Shown here: positions 31,246 through 39,964 of the stretch, one piece after another
Position numbering within the stretch: position 1 is the stretch's first letter
Layout of the letters: each line of letters starts with the position of its first letter
Assembly (NCBI GenBank): GCA_041545745.1
Contig: CP168152.1
Location: 3,284,001-3,348,000, forward strand
Source of the DNA: Stenotrophomonas indicatrix
GTDB taxonomy: Bacteria; Pseudomonadota; Gammaproteobacteria; Xanthomonadales; Xanthomonadaceae
Length of the DNA stretch: 64,000 nt
Direction of reading: 5' to 3'
Translations under genes and position numbers: made by a program
Notes under the pieces: model-generated
Told to the model about the DNA's origin: nothing
Seen by the model: the letters and a program-made list of their open reading frames with translations, nothing else
Databases searched by the model: none

Positions 31246-31347
31246 GGCGGGGTGGGTCCGGTTGCGGGGGCGTGAGCGCCATGGATGGCGCGACCGAGCT
31301 TACAGGGACGTACTTGCAGCGTCCCCCGCAACCGGACCCACCCCGCC
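31246..31347 (+). repeat. Long inverted-repeat element, copy A
   Basis: 102 bp. 25-bp arms 31246-31270 and 31323-31347 are exact reverse complements (arm begins GGCGGGGTGGGTCC). The 52-bp core holds an inner hairpin GCGCCAT-GG-ATGGCGC (31276-31291) and a conserved tract with AGCTTACAGGGACGTACTTG. Left flank CTGTCGAA and right flank CATCCCACGGAAC are shared with copies B and C. Confidence 0.9.
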
Positions 31348-31503
31348 ATCCCACGGAACAGCCGCTTTTGCCGTTGCTCCGGCCGTTGCCTCTACGGGTG
31401 CCGGGCGCAACCCGGCCAAAGCCCCCCTTCCCCATACCCAACCGAATGGGTATACAGTCGACCCGTACCGGCATCGTGCCGGAATGAACCCTGGGAGGGG
31501 ACC

Positions 31504-31953
31504 ATGCGCAAGACCTTCAAGACCCTGCTGCTGGCGCTGCCGCTGTGCCTGGCCGCGCTCTCCGCGCAGGCCGCCGACAGTGCCGCCGGCCGCTGGAAGA
31601 CCATCGACGACAAGACCGGCAAGGTGAAGTCGATCGTCGAGATCAGCCAGGCCGCCAACGGCACGCTGACCGGCCGGGTGGTCGAGATCCTGCATTCGGA
31701 CAAGGGCCCGAATCCGATCTGCGACGGTTGTGAAGGCGCCAACAAGAACAAGCCGGTGCGCGGCATGACCATCCTCTGGAATCTGGCCCAGGACAAGGGC
31801 AGCACCAGCAAGTGGTCCGGTGGCACCATCCTGGACCCGGCCAACGGCAAGACCTACAAGTCCAAGCTGGAACTCCAGTCCGGTGGCACCAAGCTGGATG
31901 TGGCCGGCTGCATCGCCTTCATCTGCCGCACGCAGACCTGGGTGCGCGAGTAG
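31504..31953 (+). CDS. DUF2147 secreted protein
   Basis: 149 residues with a signal peptide (MRKTFKTLLLALPLCLAALSAQA). The mature domain has AGRWKTIDDKTGKVKSIVEI, GRVVEILHSDKGPNPICDGC, GMTILWNL and GGTILDPANGKTYKSKLEL, the DUF2147 lipocalin-like pattern. Cysteines at CDGC and CIAFIC could form disulfides. Function unknown; family members are small periplasmic proteins. The ribosome site GGGAGGGG lies 4 nt before the ATG. Confidence 0.9.
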   Translation: MRKTFKTLLLALPLCLAALSAQAADSAAGRWKTIDDKTGKVKSIVEISQAANGTLTGRVVEILHSDKGPNPICDGCEGANKNKPVRGMTILWNLAQDKGSTSKWSGGTILDPANGKTYKSKLELQSGGTKLDVAGCIAFICRTQTWVRE

Positions 31954-32056
31954 GCACATCGGTCCTGCACGGCCCCCCAGTGACCCGGCTCCGGCCGGGT
32001 CACTGCGTTGCGGGCATGCGATAATCCCCGGTTCCCCCTGGCTGCACCCCGTGACC

Positions 32057-34144
32057 ATGACCCGTACCGCGCTCGTCACCACCGCCCTGCCCTACGCCAA
32101 CGGCCCGCTGCACCTGGGCCACCTGGTCGGCTACATCCAGGCTGACATCTGGGTGCGTGCGCGTCGAATGAGCGGCGGCAAGGCCTGGTTCGTGTGCGCC
32201 GACGACACCCACGGCACGCCGATCATGCTGGCTGCGGAAAAGGCCGGGGTCACCCCGGAAGCCTTCATCGCCGACATCCAGGCCAGTCACGAACGCGATT
32301 TCGCCGCCTTTGGCGTCGCCTTCGACCACTACGACTCGACCAATTCGGCGGCCAACAAGGCGCTGACCGAGGCGTTCTACCTGAAGCTGGAAGCGGCCGG
32401 CCACATCAGCCGCCGTTCCGTGGCGCAGTTCTACGACCCGGCCAAGGGCATGTTCCTGCCCGACCGCTACGTCAAGGGCATCTGCCCGAACTGCGGCAGC
32501 GCCGACCAGTACGGCGACAACTGCGAAGTCTGCGGCGCCACCTATGCGCCGACCGACCTGAAGGAACCGCGCTCGGTGATCTCCGGGGCCACACCGGAAA
32601 TGCGCGATTCGGAGCACTTCTTCTTCGAGGTGGGCCACTTCGACGGCTTCCTGCGCGACTGGCTGGCCGGCGATGTCGCCCTGCCCGGCGTGAAGGCCAA
32701 GCTCGGTGAATGGCTCAACGCCGAAGGCGGCCTGCGTGCGTGGGACATTTCGCGCGATGCACCGTACTTCGGTTTCGAGATTCCCGGCCAGCCGGGCAAG
32801 TACTTCTACGTCTGGCTGGACGCGCCGATCGGCTACCTGTCCAGCTTCCAGACGTTGTGCGGCAAGATCGGCGAGGACTTCGAAGCGCACCTGCGCGCCG
32901 GCACCAGCACCGAGCTGCATCATTTCCTCGGCAAGGACATCGTCAATTTCCACGGCCTGTTCTGGCCGGCGGTGCTGCACGGCACCGGCCACCGCGCGCC
33001 GACCCGCCTGCACGTCAACGGCTACCTGACCGTCGATGGCGCGAAGATGAGCAAGTCACGCGGCACCTTCGTGATGGCGCGTACGTTCCTTGATGCGGGC
33101 CTGGAACCGGAGGCGCTGCGTTACTACTTCGCCGCCAAGTCCGGTGGCGGCGTCGACGACCTCGACCTGAACCTGGGCGACTTCATCGCCCGCGTCAACG
33201 CTGATCTGGTCGGCAAGTTCGTCAACCTCGCCAGCCGCTGCGCCGGTTTCATCAGCAAGCGCTTCGATGGCCAGTTGGCCGCGCAGCTGCCCGACGCGGC
33301 GCAGTACCAGCGCTTCGTCGATGGCCTGGCACCGATCCGTGAAGCCTACGAGCGCAACGACCCGGCCGCGGCGATCCGCCTGACCATGACCCTGGCCGAT
33401 GAAGCCAACCGCTACATCGATGACGTCAAGCCGTGGGTGATCGCCAAGCAGGAAGGCGCCGACGCGCAGCTGCAGGCGGTCTGCAGCCAGGGCCTGAATC
33501 TGTTCCGCGTGCTGGTCACCGCCTTGAAGCCGGTGCTGCCGACCACCGCTGCGCAGGCCGAGGCCTTCCTGGCCGCGCCGGTGAATGACTGGACCGCGCT
33601 GGCGCAGCCGCTGCTGGGCCACCGCATCACCGAATACACCCCGCTGTTCACCCGTATCGACCCGAAGAAGATTGACGCCATGATCGACGCCTCCAAGGAC
33701 ACCCTGACCGCCGCCGCTGCTGCCCCCGCTGCCAAGGTTGAAGCAAGCAAGCCTGCCGCACCGGCAGCTCCGGCACCGGCTAAGGACGAAGCAAACAGCG
33801 CTGACGCACCGGCCTACATCGGCATTGACGACTTCGCCAAGCTCGACCTGCGCATCGGCAAGGTGCTGGTGTGCGAGTTGGTGGAAGGCTCGGACAAGCT
33901 GCTGCGTTTCGAACTGGATGCCGGCGAACTCGGCAAGCGCCAGATCTTCTCCGGCATCCGCGCCAGCTACGGCGAACCGGAAGCGCTGGTCGGCCGCAGC
34001 GTGGTGTTCATCGCCAACCTGGCCCCGCGCAAGATGCGCTTCGGCCTGAGCGAAGGCATGATCCTGTCGGCCGGTTTCGATGGCGGCGCGCTGGCGCTGC
34101 TGGACGCCGACAGCAGCGCGCAACCTGGCATGCCGGTGCGTTGA
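32057..34144 (+). CDS. metG: Methionine-tRNA ligase
   Basis: 695 residues. HLGH (19-22) is the HIGH motif. The connective peptide has a four-Cys zinc knuckle (CPNCGSADQYGDNCEVCGA). KMSKS starts at Lys330. The helical anticodon domain includes ANRYIDDVKPWVIAKQEG. A linker rich in Ala/Pro/Lys (about 545-580) leads to the C-terminal Trbp111-type tRNA-binding/dimerisation domain (DFAKLDLRIGKVLVCELVEGSDKLL). A GTG two codons upstream is possible; earlier in-frame starts overlap the DUF2147 gene and are rejected. Confidence 0.98.
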   Translation: MTRTALVTTALPYANGPLHLGHLVGYIQADIWVRARRMSGGKAWFVCADDTHGTPIMLAAEKAGVTPEAFIADIQASHERDFAAFGVAFDHYDSTNSAANKALTEAFYLKLEAAGHISRRSVAQFYDPAKGMFLPDRYVKGICPNCGSADQYGDNCEVCGATYAPTDLKEPRSVISGATPEMRDSEHFFFEVGHFDGFLRDWLAGDVALPGVKAKLGEWLNAEGGLRAWDISRDAPYFGFEIPGQPGKYFYVWLDAPIGYLSSFQTLCGKIGEDFEAHLRAGTSTELHHFLGKDIVNFHGLFWPAVLHGTGHRAPTRLHVNGYLTVDGAKMSKSRGTFVMARTFLDAGLEPEALRYYFAAKSGGGVDDLDLNLGDFIARVNADLVGKFVNLASRCAGFISKRFDGQLAAQLPDAAQYQRFVDGLAPIREAYERNDPAAAIRLTMTLADEANRYIDDVKPWVIAKQEGADAQLQAVCSQGLNLFRVLVTALKPVLPTTAAQAEAFLAAPVNDWTALAQPLLGHRITEYTPLFTRIDPKKIDAMIDASKDTLTAAAAAPAAKVEASKPAAPAAPAPAKDEANSADAPAYIGIDDFAKLDLRIGKVLVCELVEGSDKLLRFELDAGELGKRQIFSGIRASYGEPEALVGRSVVFIANLAPRKMRFGLSEGMILSAGFDGGALALLDADSSAQPGMPVR

Positions 34145-34152
34145 TGCAACAC

Positions 34153-34174
34153 GGGCGCGGCCCCGGCCGCGCCC
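34153..34174. other. Hairpin between metG and the HAD gene
   Basis: GGGCGCGGCC / GGCCGCGCCC around CC, 8 bp after metG. No T-run, so it may reduce rather than end readthrough. Confidence 0.45.
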
Positions 34175-34205
34175 GGTCATGAGCACCGCGAAGGGAGGTA
34201 CCGTG

Positions 34206-34811
34206 ATGGGAGATGCTGCGTTGGAACTGGCGCTGTTCGACTTCGACCACACTGTCACCACCTGCGACACCTATGGCCGCTTCCTGCGCCGGGTCGCCAC
34301 CGCCGAACAGCTGGCACAGGCCTGGTGGAAAGTCGGCCCCTGGCTGCTGGCCTACAAGCTGAAACTGATCTCCGCCGAGCGCATCCGCGCACGGGTGACC
34401 CGGTTGACCTTCAGCGAGCGCCACGCCGATGACATCGAGACGCTGGCGGCGGGCTTTTCCCGCGAGTTCCTGCCCGATGTCGTGCGTCCGGAAATGCTGG
34501 AGCAGATCCGCTGGCACAAGGAGCAGCAGCACACCGTGGTGGTGGTGTCCGGTTCACTGGACCTGTACCTGCGGCCGTGGTGCGAACAACTGGGCCTGCA
34601 GCTGATCTGCAATCGGCTGGAAAGCGAAAGCGGACGCCTGACCGGCCGCTACGCTGGTGGCGATTGTGGTCCGCGCAAGGTCGAGCACATCCGTCGCCAG
34701 TTCGATCTGTCACGCTACGCCCGCATCCATGCCTACGGTGACAGTGCCGAAGATCGTCCAATGCTGGCCCTGGCGCACGAGCGCTGGTACCGCGGCAAAC
34801 CCCTGAAGTAG
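34206..34811 (+). CDS. HAD-IB family phosphatase
   Basis: 201 residues. Motif I DFDHTVT (nucleophile Asp, acid/base Asp) follows LELALF. Motif II is the Ser in [12 protein letters not shown], the conserved Lys is in GPRKVEHI, and motif III is [10 protein letters not shown]. This is the SerB/YfhB-like HAD-IB subfamily with a helical cap, acting on small phosphorylated metabolites or lipids. GGGAGG lies 7 nt before the ATG at 34206, which is why this start is used rather than 34179. It lies between metG and rnfB on the same strand. Confidence 0.88.
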   Translation: MGDAALELALFDFDHTVTTCDTYGRFLRRVATAEQLAQAWWKVGPWLLAYKLKLISAERIRARVTRLTFSERHADDIETLAAGFSREFLPDVVRPEMLEQIRWHKEQQHTVVVVSGSLDLYLRPWCEQLGLQLICNRLESESGRLTGRYAGGDCGPRKVEHIRRQFDLSRYARIHAYGDSAEDRPMLALAHERWYRGKPLK

Positions 34812-34836
34812 CCCCAACGCGCAGCCTTCGCCACGC

Positions 34837-35250
34837 ATGAGCCTGATTCCGCCCCTGACCGAACGCCTGGACCGCTTGCTGCCGCAGACCCAATGCGGGC
34901 AATGCGGTTACGACGGCTGTCGCCCGTATGCGCAGGCGATGGCACGTGGCGAGGTAGGCGTGGATCGGTGTCCGCCGGGTGGCGATGCCGGTGCGCGGGC
35001 ATTGGCGCAGGTGCTGGGTGTGCCGGCATTGCCGTTCGATCGCAGTCGTGGCGAGCACAAGGCGCCGCAGGTGGCGTTGATCGTGGAGGCTGACTGCATC
35101 GGCTGCACCAAGTGCATACAGGCGTGCCCGGTGGATGCGATCGTCGGCGGGGCGAAGTACATGCACACGGTGATTGCGGATCTGTGCACGGGGTGCGAGT
35201 TGTGTATTCCGCCGTGTCCGGTGGATTGCATCGATCTGGTGAAACTGTAA
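34837..35250 (+). CDS. rnfB: Short RnfB-type iron-sulfur protein (no membrane anchor)
   Basis: 137 residues. It begins directly with the Fe-S domain ([19 protein letters not shown] ... RCPPGG), then two [4Fe-4S] ferredoxin motifs, [15 protein letters not shown] and [15 protein letters not shown]. Full RnfB has an N-terminal transmembrane helix and sits with rnfACDGE; here the helix is absent and no other rnf gene is present within the window. It probably acts as a soluble ferredoxin-like electron carrier. The metG neighbourhood is shared with gammaproteobacteria that keep rnf genes there, so this may be a remnant of that locus (inference). Confidence 0.88.
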   Translation: MSLIPPLTERLDRLLPQTQCGQCGYDGCRPYAQAMARGEVGVDRCPPGGDAGARALAQVLGVPALPFDRSRGEHKAPQVALIVEADCIGCTKCIQACPVDAIVGGAKYMHTVIADLCTGCELCIPPCPVDCIDLVKL

Positions 35251-35251
35251 C

Positions 35252-35292
35252 GGGGTCAGATCCCTTTTCCTCCAGAAAAGGGATCTGACCCC
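35252..35292. repeat. 18-bp perfect inverted repeat, likely bidirectional terminator
   Basis: GGGGTCAGATCCCTTTTC and its exact reverse complement, loop CTCCA, fill the gap between the convergent rnfB and ridA genes. The TTTTC and GAAAA segments give each strand a short T stretch inside the stem, not after it. Confidence 0.75.
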
Positions 35293-35302
35293 TGTCCAGT
35301 CA

Positions 35303-35650
35303 TTACGGCACTGCCGCCGTCACGATGATCTCGACCTTCCATTCGGCGTGCGCAAGCTTGGCTTCGACGGTGGCGCGGGCCGGGGTCGCGCCCTCCACCA
35401 CCCACTCGTCCCACGCCTTGTTCATGCCCTCGAAATCGGCCATGTCGGCCAGGAATATCTCCGCACGCAGCACGTGCTGGCGGTCACTGGCCACCAGCGC
35501 CAGCAGCTTGTCGATCTCGGCCAGTACCTGCCGGGTCTGCCCGGTGATGTCCTGGCTGGTGTCTTCCGGAATCTGGCCGGAAAGGTAGGCGACCTTGTTG
35601 TACACGGTCATCTCGGACATGCGCGGTCCGACGTCGTAACGCTCCATCAT
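35303..35650 (-). CDS. RidA family deaminase
   Basis: 115 residues. It contains AYLSGQIPED, QVLAEIDKLLALVASDRQHVLRAEIFLADM, FEGMNKAWDEW, and PARATVEAKLAHAEWKVEIIVTAA, with the conserved Arg in PARATV that holds the substrate carboxylate. RidA proteins hydrolyse reactive enamine/imine intermediates such as 2-aminoacrylate. Two consecutive ATGs exist; GGAG is 8 nt from the first. A longer frame to 35908 runs into the divergent mprF and is discarded. Confidence 0.92.
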   Translation of the reverse strand: MMERYDVGPRMSEMTVYNKVAYLSGQIPEDTSQDITGQTRQVLAEIDKLLALVASDRQHVLRAEIFLADMADFEGMNKAWDEWVVEGATPARATVEAKLAHAEWKVEIIVTAAVP

Positions 35651-35843
35651 GGGCGTGGCTCCTGCGGGTGGTCTGAACTGCATTCTCACCCAGCCGGCGT
35701 TGGAAGTGTGTGCCCGGTGCGGCCACTGAATACCGCCAGCGGCGGCACAGCCGCACTGCTGGTCAAACCGCGCTGGCAGGCGCACGATGCGCGACGCCCT
35801 GCGTTGACACCGCCCTCGCCCTTGCTGCCGCACCCTTGCGCCG

Positions 35844-38408
35844 ATGACCGCCCCTACCGATTCCGTCCCTGCCGCCGCTGCCCCGACCTGGAAGCGGGTC
35901 GCCACCATTGTCGTTCCATTGTTGATCCTGGCGCTGGCCCTGCACGGGCTGGCCGGCGAATTCGATGAGCACGGCTATCGCGCGATCCGCCAGGCCTTCC
36001 GCCAGCTCAGCGGTGCGCAGATCGCGCTGACCGTGCTGCTGGGTCTGGCCAGCTACGCGTGCCTGATCGGCTTCGATGCGATCGGCCTGCGCCGCAGTGG
36101 CATCCGCGTGCACCCGGCACGGATCGGCATCACCGCCTTCCTCGCCCACACCCTGGGCCAGACCGTGGGCTTTGCCGCACTCACCGGTGGTGCCGTGCGC
36201 CTGCGTGGCTACCGCAGTGCCGGCCTGGACCTGGCGCAGATCGGCCAGGTGGTGCTGATGAGCACGCTGGGCTTCATCTTCGGCGCGTGGCTGCTGATCG
36301 GCGTTGCCCTGTGCATGGAGCCGGCCGCGGCCGCGCTTGCGCTGCCGCTGGACCCCGCTGCGGTGCGCGTGGTCGGCATCGTCGCGCTGATCGCCTTTGC
36401 CGCCACCTTCATCCTGGTCGGCCGCGACGGTCGCCAGTTCCGCATCTTCGGCCATGGCCTGTGGCTACCCGACCGACGCACCATGTTGGGTGTCACCGTG
36501 CTCAGCGTGGTCGAACTGGTGTTGGCCAGTGCCGCGTTCTACGTGCTGCTGCCGGATTCCACGCCGACCGGGCTGCCTGGTTTCGTCGGCCTGTACCTGG
36601 TGGCCGTGCTGGCCGGCCTGGTCTCCACCGTGCCGGCCGGCCTGGGCGTGTTCGAGTGGAGCCTGCTGAAGCTGCTGCCGCAAGTGGCCCCCGCGGCGGT
36701 GCTGGCAGCGGCATTGATCTACCGCGTCAGCTACTACGTGCTGCCGTTGCTGCTGGCCACCGTCCTGGCATTGGCACCCGCGCTGCGGCAACCGCTGCAG
36801 GCCAGCGCAGGTGCCACCCGCGCCGGCTGGTACGCGCTGCGTCCGTGGTTGCCGCAGATCATCGCGCTGGCCGCCTTCAGTGTCGGCGCCGCGCTGGTCA
36901 TCGACGGCACCCTGCCCACCCCACGCCGGCACCTGATCAATGCCTCACTGCCGATCCTGGAAACCTCGCACCTGATCGGCAGCCTGGCCGGCGTCGCCCT
37001 GCTGCTGATCGGACAGGGCCTGGCCCGCCGCAGCCACGCAGCCTGGATGCTGGCGATGGCGATCTGCGTAATCGCGCCGCTGCCGATCTGGCTGCGCGGT
37101 GGCCAACCGCTGATCGCCTTGTCGGCGTTGTTGGTGGCGATGGCGCTGTGGGCAGCACGTCGCGAGTTCTATCGCCAGGGCGCACTGCTGGACGAAGCCT
37201 GGTCGTGGCCATGGCTGCGCAACCTCGGCCTGGTGCTGGTCGCAGTGACCTGGCTGCTGTTCTTCACCTACAGCCATGTCGAATACCAGAACGAGCTGTG
37301 GTGGCAGTTCGCGGTGTCCGGCAATGCACCGCGCGCGCTGCGTGCGCTGCTGCTGGTGGCGATGGCACTGGTGATGTTCGGGCTGGCGCGGTTGCTGCAC
37401 AGCACGCGCAGCCCGCTGCCGCCTGCCGACGACGCAACCCTGCAGGCGCTGACACCGGTGCTGGCCGGCGCCACCGACACCCAGGCCTGCCTGGTGCTGA
37501 CCGCCGACAAGGCGGTACTGCGCGATGCGGAACACAAGGGCTTTGTGATGATGCAGCGCTACGGCGGTTCCCTGATCGCGATGGGCGATCCGGTCGGGCC
37601 GCCCGAGGTGGCGCGTGCATTGATCTGGCGCTTCCGCGAGGAAGCCGACCGGCTCGGCCTGCGCCCGGTGTTCTACCAGGTGGGTGAAGCGTATTGGCAG
37701 ACCTATCTCGATCTCGGCCTGGGTCTGGTCAAGCTGGGGGAAGAGGCCATGGTGCCGCTGCACGACTTCGGTCTGGAAGGCCGCGAGCGTGCCGACCTGC
37801 GGCAAGCCTGGAACCGCGGCAAGCGCGGTGGGCTGTCCTTCCGCGTAGCACCAGCGGAAGAGATCCCTGCCCTGCTGCCACGCCTGCATGCGATTTCCAA
37901 CGCGTGGCTGGACGACAAGTCCGGCGACGAGAAGGGCTTCTCGCTGGGCAGCTACGACCCGGATTATCTGGTGCGTTTCCCGATCGCGCTGGTCGAAGCC
38001 GAGGGTCGGATCGTGGCCTTCGCCAACCTGTGGCAGGCACCGGCAGGCGCCGAACTGTCAGTGGATCTGATGCGCCACGTCAGCGACGCACCGAAGGGCA
38101 CGATGGATTTCCTGTTCATCGAGCTGTTCCTGTGGGGCCGCGCGCAGGGGTATGCACGGTTCTCGCTGGGCATGGCGCCGCTGTCGGGCCTGGCCCAGCA
38201 CCGCCTGGCCGGGCGCTGGAACCGCCTGGCAGGCCTGCTCGCACGACACGGTGAGCGCTTCTATGGCTTCAGCGGCCTGCGCAGGTTCAAGTCGAAGTTC
38301 GATCCGCAATGGCGACCGCGCTACCTGGCCGCACCCGGCGGCATGCACCTGCCGGCCGCGCTGCTGGATGCCACGCGGCTGATCTCGCTGGACCCGCGGC
38401 GGAATTGA
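35844..38408 (+). CDS. mprF: Phosphatidylglycerol lysyltransferase/flippase MprF
   Basis: 854 residues. About 14 transmembrane helices form the N-terminal flippase half (with TLGQTVGFAALTGGAVRLRGYRS and STVPAGLGVFEWSLLKLLP). A C-terminal cytosolic DUF2156 GNAT-like synthase domain follows, with VLTADKAVLRDAEHKGFVMMQRYGGSLIAMGDPVGP and SVDLMRHVSDAPKGTMDFLFIELFLWGRAQGYARFSLGMAPLSG. MprF transfers an amino acid (usually Lys) from aminoacyl-tRNA to phosphatidylglycerol and flips the product, lowering surface charge and giving resistance to cationic peptides. Convergent with an AcvB/VirJ-type gene, whose family is linked to aminoacyl-PG turnover. Confidence 0.95.
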   Translation: MTAPTDSVPAAAAPTWKRVATIVVPLLILALALHGLAGEFDEHGYRAIRQAFRQLSGAQIALTVLLGLASYACLIGFDAIGLRRSGIRVHPARIGITAFLAHTLGQTVGFAALTGGAVRLRGYRSAGLDLAQIGQVVLMSTLGFIFGAWLLIGVALCMEPAAAALALPLDPAAVRVVGIVALIAFAATFILVGRDGRQFRIFGHGLWLPDRRTMLGVTVLSVVELVLASAAFYVLLPDSTPTGLPGFVGLYLVAVLAGLVSTVPAGLGVFEWSLLKLLPQVAPAAVLAAALIYRVSYYVLPLLLATVLALAPALRQPLQASAGATRAGWYALRPWLPQIIALAAFSVGAALVIDGTLPTPRRHLINASLPILETSHLIGSLAGVALLLIGQGLARRSHAAWMLAMAICVIAPLPIWLRGGQPLIALSALLVAMALWAARREFYRQGALLDEAWSWPWLRNLGLVLVAVTWLLFFTYSHVEYQNELWWQFAVSGNAPRALRALLLVAMALVMFGLARLLHSTRSPLPPADDATLQALTPVLAGATDTQACLVLTADKAVLRDAEHKGFVMMQRYGGSLIAMGDPVGPPEVARALIWRFREEADRLGLRPVFYQVGEAYWQTYLDLGLGLVKLGEEAMVPLHDFGLEGRERADLRQAWNRGKRGGLSFRVAPAEEIPALLPRLHAISNAWLDDKSGDEKGFSLGSYDPDYLVRFPIALVEAEGRIVAFANLWQAPAGAELSVDLMRHVSDAPKGTMDFLFIELFLWGRAQGYARFSLGMAPLSGLAQHRLAGRWNRLAGLLARHGERFYGFSGLRRFKSKFDPQWRPRYLAAPGGMHLPAALLDATRLISLDPRRN

Positions 38409-38418
38409 CGCCCCGATC

Positions 38419-38441
38419 CGCCGGGCATGGCCCGGCGCTAC
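38419..38441 (-). repeat. SMAG-type REP element
   Basis: On the minus strand this reads GTAGCGCCGGGCCATGCCCGGCG: a GTAG head and an 8-bp stem. Identical to the core of the copy at 60649. Confidence 0.85.
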
Positions 38442-38455
38442 CTGCCGCTCGGTAG

Positions 38456-38529
38456 GTGTCGACCTTGGTCGGCACACTTCCTGCCATGGAGTTCCAAGCC
38501 CAAGCGCCGACCAAGGTCGGCGTCTACCA
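38456..38529. repeat. Two REP-like GTCGACCTTGGTCG palindromes
   Basis: GTGTCGACCTTGGTCGGCACAC near 38456-38476 and CGCCGACCAAGGTCGGCGTCTACC near 38506-38529 lie in inverted orientation between the convergent mprF and acvB-like genes. Confidence 0.7.
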
Positions 38530-38533
38530 GGGC

Positions 38534-39868
38534 CTACGCGCCGCCCTTGAGGATCACTTCGGCCAAGCGATCGTAGTCACCGCCGAAGTGATGGTCGCCC
38601 GGCAGCTTGACCTTGTGCACGCCGTCGCTGCCCGGCAGATCGGGGCACAGCGCATCCTCGTCCTTGTCGCCGTACACGCACAGGGTCCTGGCCGCCGGCA
38701 GCTTCGCTACTTCCGGCGCGATCGGCAGACCGCCGCCGCCACCGCCCAGCCAGTTGCTGACATGGAATTCAAAGTCGGCGTTCCTGCCCACCGACAGCAG
38801 CACGATGCGCTCTAGGCCGGCGCGGGTGCCTGCATCAAGCTGGTTGATGGTGGCCGGCAGCACATCGGCGCCCTGCGAGAAACCGATCAGCATCACCTTG
38901 TCGCGCTGCCATTGCTGGCGGTAGTGGCCGATGATCTTCTGCAGATCGACAGCGAATCCCTGCGGCGTGCGTTCGCTCCAGAAATAACGCAGCGAATCGA
39001 TGCCCACCACCGCCACGCCATGTTCGGCCAGGGCGCCGGCTACGTCCTTGTCCAGGCCGGCCCAGCCGCCATCGCCGGAAACGAACACCGCCAAGGTGTC
39101 ACCGCTGCCCTGCGCCGGCACTTCCACTACCGGCAGCCCCTTCAGGGCATCCGGCGGCGGTGCCAGCGCGACCCCGGCCTGCGCACCGATCACCCGGGCG
39201 GCTGCCACCAGCCCCGGTGTCGCATCGCCGGCAACGGTGCGCTTGAATTCACGGGCCATCGCAACCTGCTGCACAAACGGGCCTGCACTGTTGATTGAAC
39301 ACCCCGGCGCACCGGCCGCGTTCAACCACGGGAAATTCAGTTCACTGGGCTGCAGGCGGTCGTGCTTCACGCCATCGCCGCAGACCATGCGCTCGTGCGT
39401 GTGGGCCGGGCAGAAACCCGAGGTCAGCAGGCCGGCAAAGACCTGGGTGTCGGCCTGCGCTGCCAGCGCATAAGCCAGTTCAGCGCCTTCGCCGCTGCCG
39501 CCAACCAACGGCAGGTGATACCCCGGCAGATGCAGGAATGCCTGCACCCAACGCGAGAAATTCTCGACATCGCCCGCGCCGAACGCACAGCTGCTGTTGC
39601 CTTCGCGCTTGAGCACGCCACGCAGGTGGGCCACATCCACCGATGCGACCAGTGCTCCATCGGCGCGCAGCGCTTCAATCGGCATGCGGCTGTCATCGGC
39701 ACCGGCGCCGTCATGGAACCAGATCACCACCCGTTGGGGGGCCCCGGCCGGTACATGCACCGGCACCTGATCGAAACGTCCGTGGCTGACCTGCTGCACT
39801 GACGCCACCGCTGGCACCGCTGCCAGCGCCAACACCAGTCCCATCGCCCCGCCCAGCCCTGCACGCAT
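38534..39868 (-). CDS. AcvB/VirJ family periplasmic alpha/beta-hydrolase-like protein
   Basis: 444 residues with signal peptide MRAGLGGAMGLVLALAAVPAVA. Two halves: an N-terminal part (residues 20-215) and the VirJ domain (about 240-444), with AVFVSGDGGWAGLDKDVAGAL, YFWSERTPQGFAVDLQKII and the nucleophile elbow LIGFSQGADVLPATINQL (GFSQG). Terminal GDHHFGGDYDRLAEVIL supplies the His. In Agrobacterium and Rhizobium, AcvB cleaves lysyl-phosphatidylglycerol made by the MprF homologue LpiA, from the same operon. Here the gene is convergent with mprF, 125 bp apart, so the same synthesis/hydrolysis pair is likely. The ATG is set at the signal peptide; 39919 is an unsupported extension. Confidence 0.9.
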   Translation of the reverse strand: MRAGLGGAMGLVLALAAVPAVASVQQVSHGRFDQVPVHVPAGAPQRVVIWFHDGAGADDSRMPIEALRADGALVASVDVAHLRGVLKREGNSSCAFGAGDVENFSRWVQAFLHLPGYHLPLVGGSGEGAELAYALAAQADTQVFAGLLTSGFCPAHTHERMVCGDGVKHDRLQPSELNFPWLNAAGAPGCSINSAGPFVQQVAMAREFKRTVAGDATPGLVAAARVIGAQAGVALAPPPDALKGLPVVEVPAQGSGDTLAVFVSGDGGWAGLDKDVAGALAEHGVAVVGIDSLRYFWSERTPQGFAVDLQKIIGHYRQQWQRDKVMLIGFSQGADVLPATINQLDAGTRAGLERIVLLSVGRNADFEFHVSNWLGGGGGGLPIAPEVAKLPAARTLCVYGDKDEDALCPDLPGSDGVHKVKLPGDHHFGGDYDRLAEVILKGGA

Positions 39869-39964
39869 CGTTTTTGCATCCGTTGGAATGCGCACACGAT
39901 ACGCCGCCGCTGCGTGCACGGCACGTACCGGTACAGGCGGCCTGCAACCAGGCAGGTGGTTGAT

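Larger units (their letters stand above)
31152..31503. other. 352-bp intergenic region between VOC and DUF2147 genes
   Basis: No gene seen. It holds the two short palindromes, long inverted-repeat copy A, and a GTGCCGGGC-GCAA-CCCGGCC-type hairpin near 31399-31418. The DUF2147 promoter must lie in the last ~80 bp; the leader ends GGGAGGGGACC before the ATG. Confidence 0.7.

Noticed and set aside
31246..31347. Small peptide-like frames inside the long inverted repeats (for example MDGATELTGTYLQRP)
   Set aside because: No ribosome site, and the arms differ between copies so the peptide ends would not be conserved; the conserved feature is the fold.
31820..32056. N-terminal extension of metG
   Set aside because: Overlaps the DUF2147 coding region and lacks homology; HLGH at residue 19 fits the later start.
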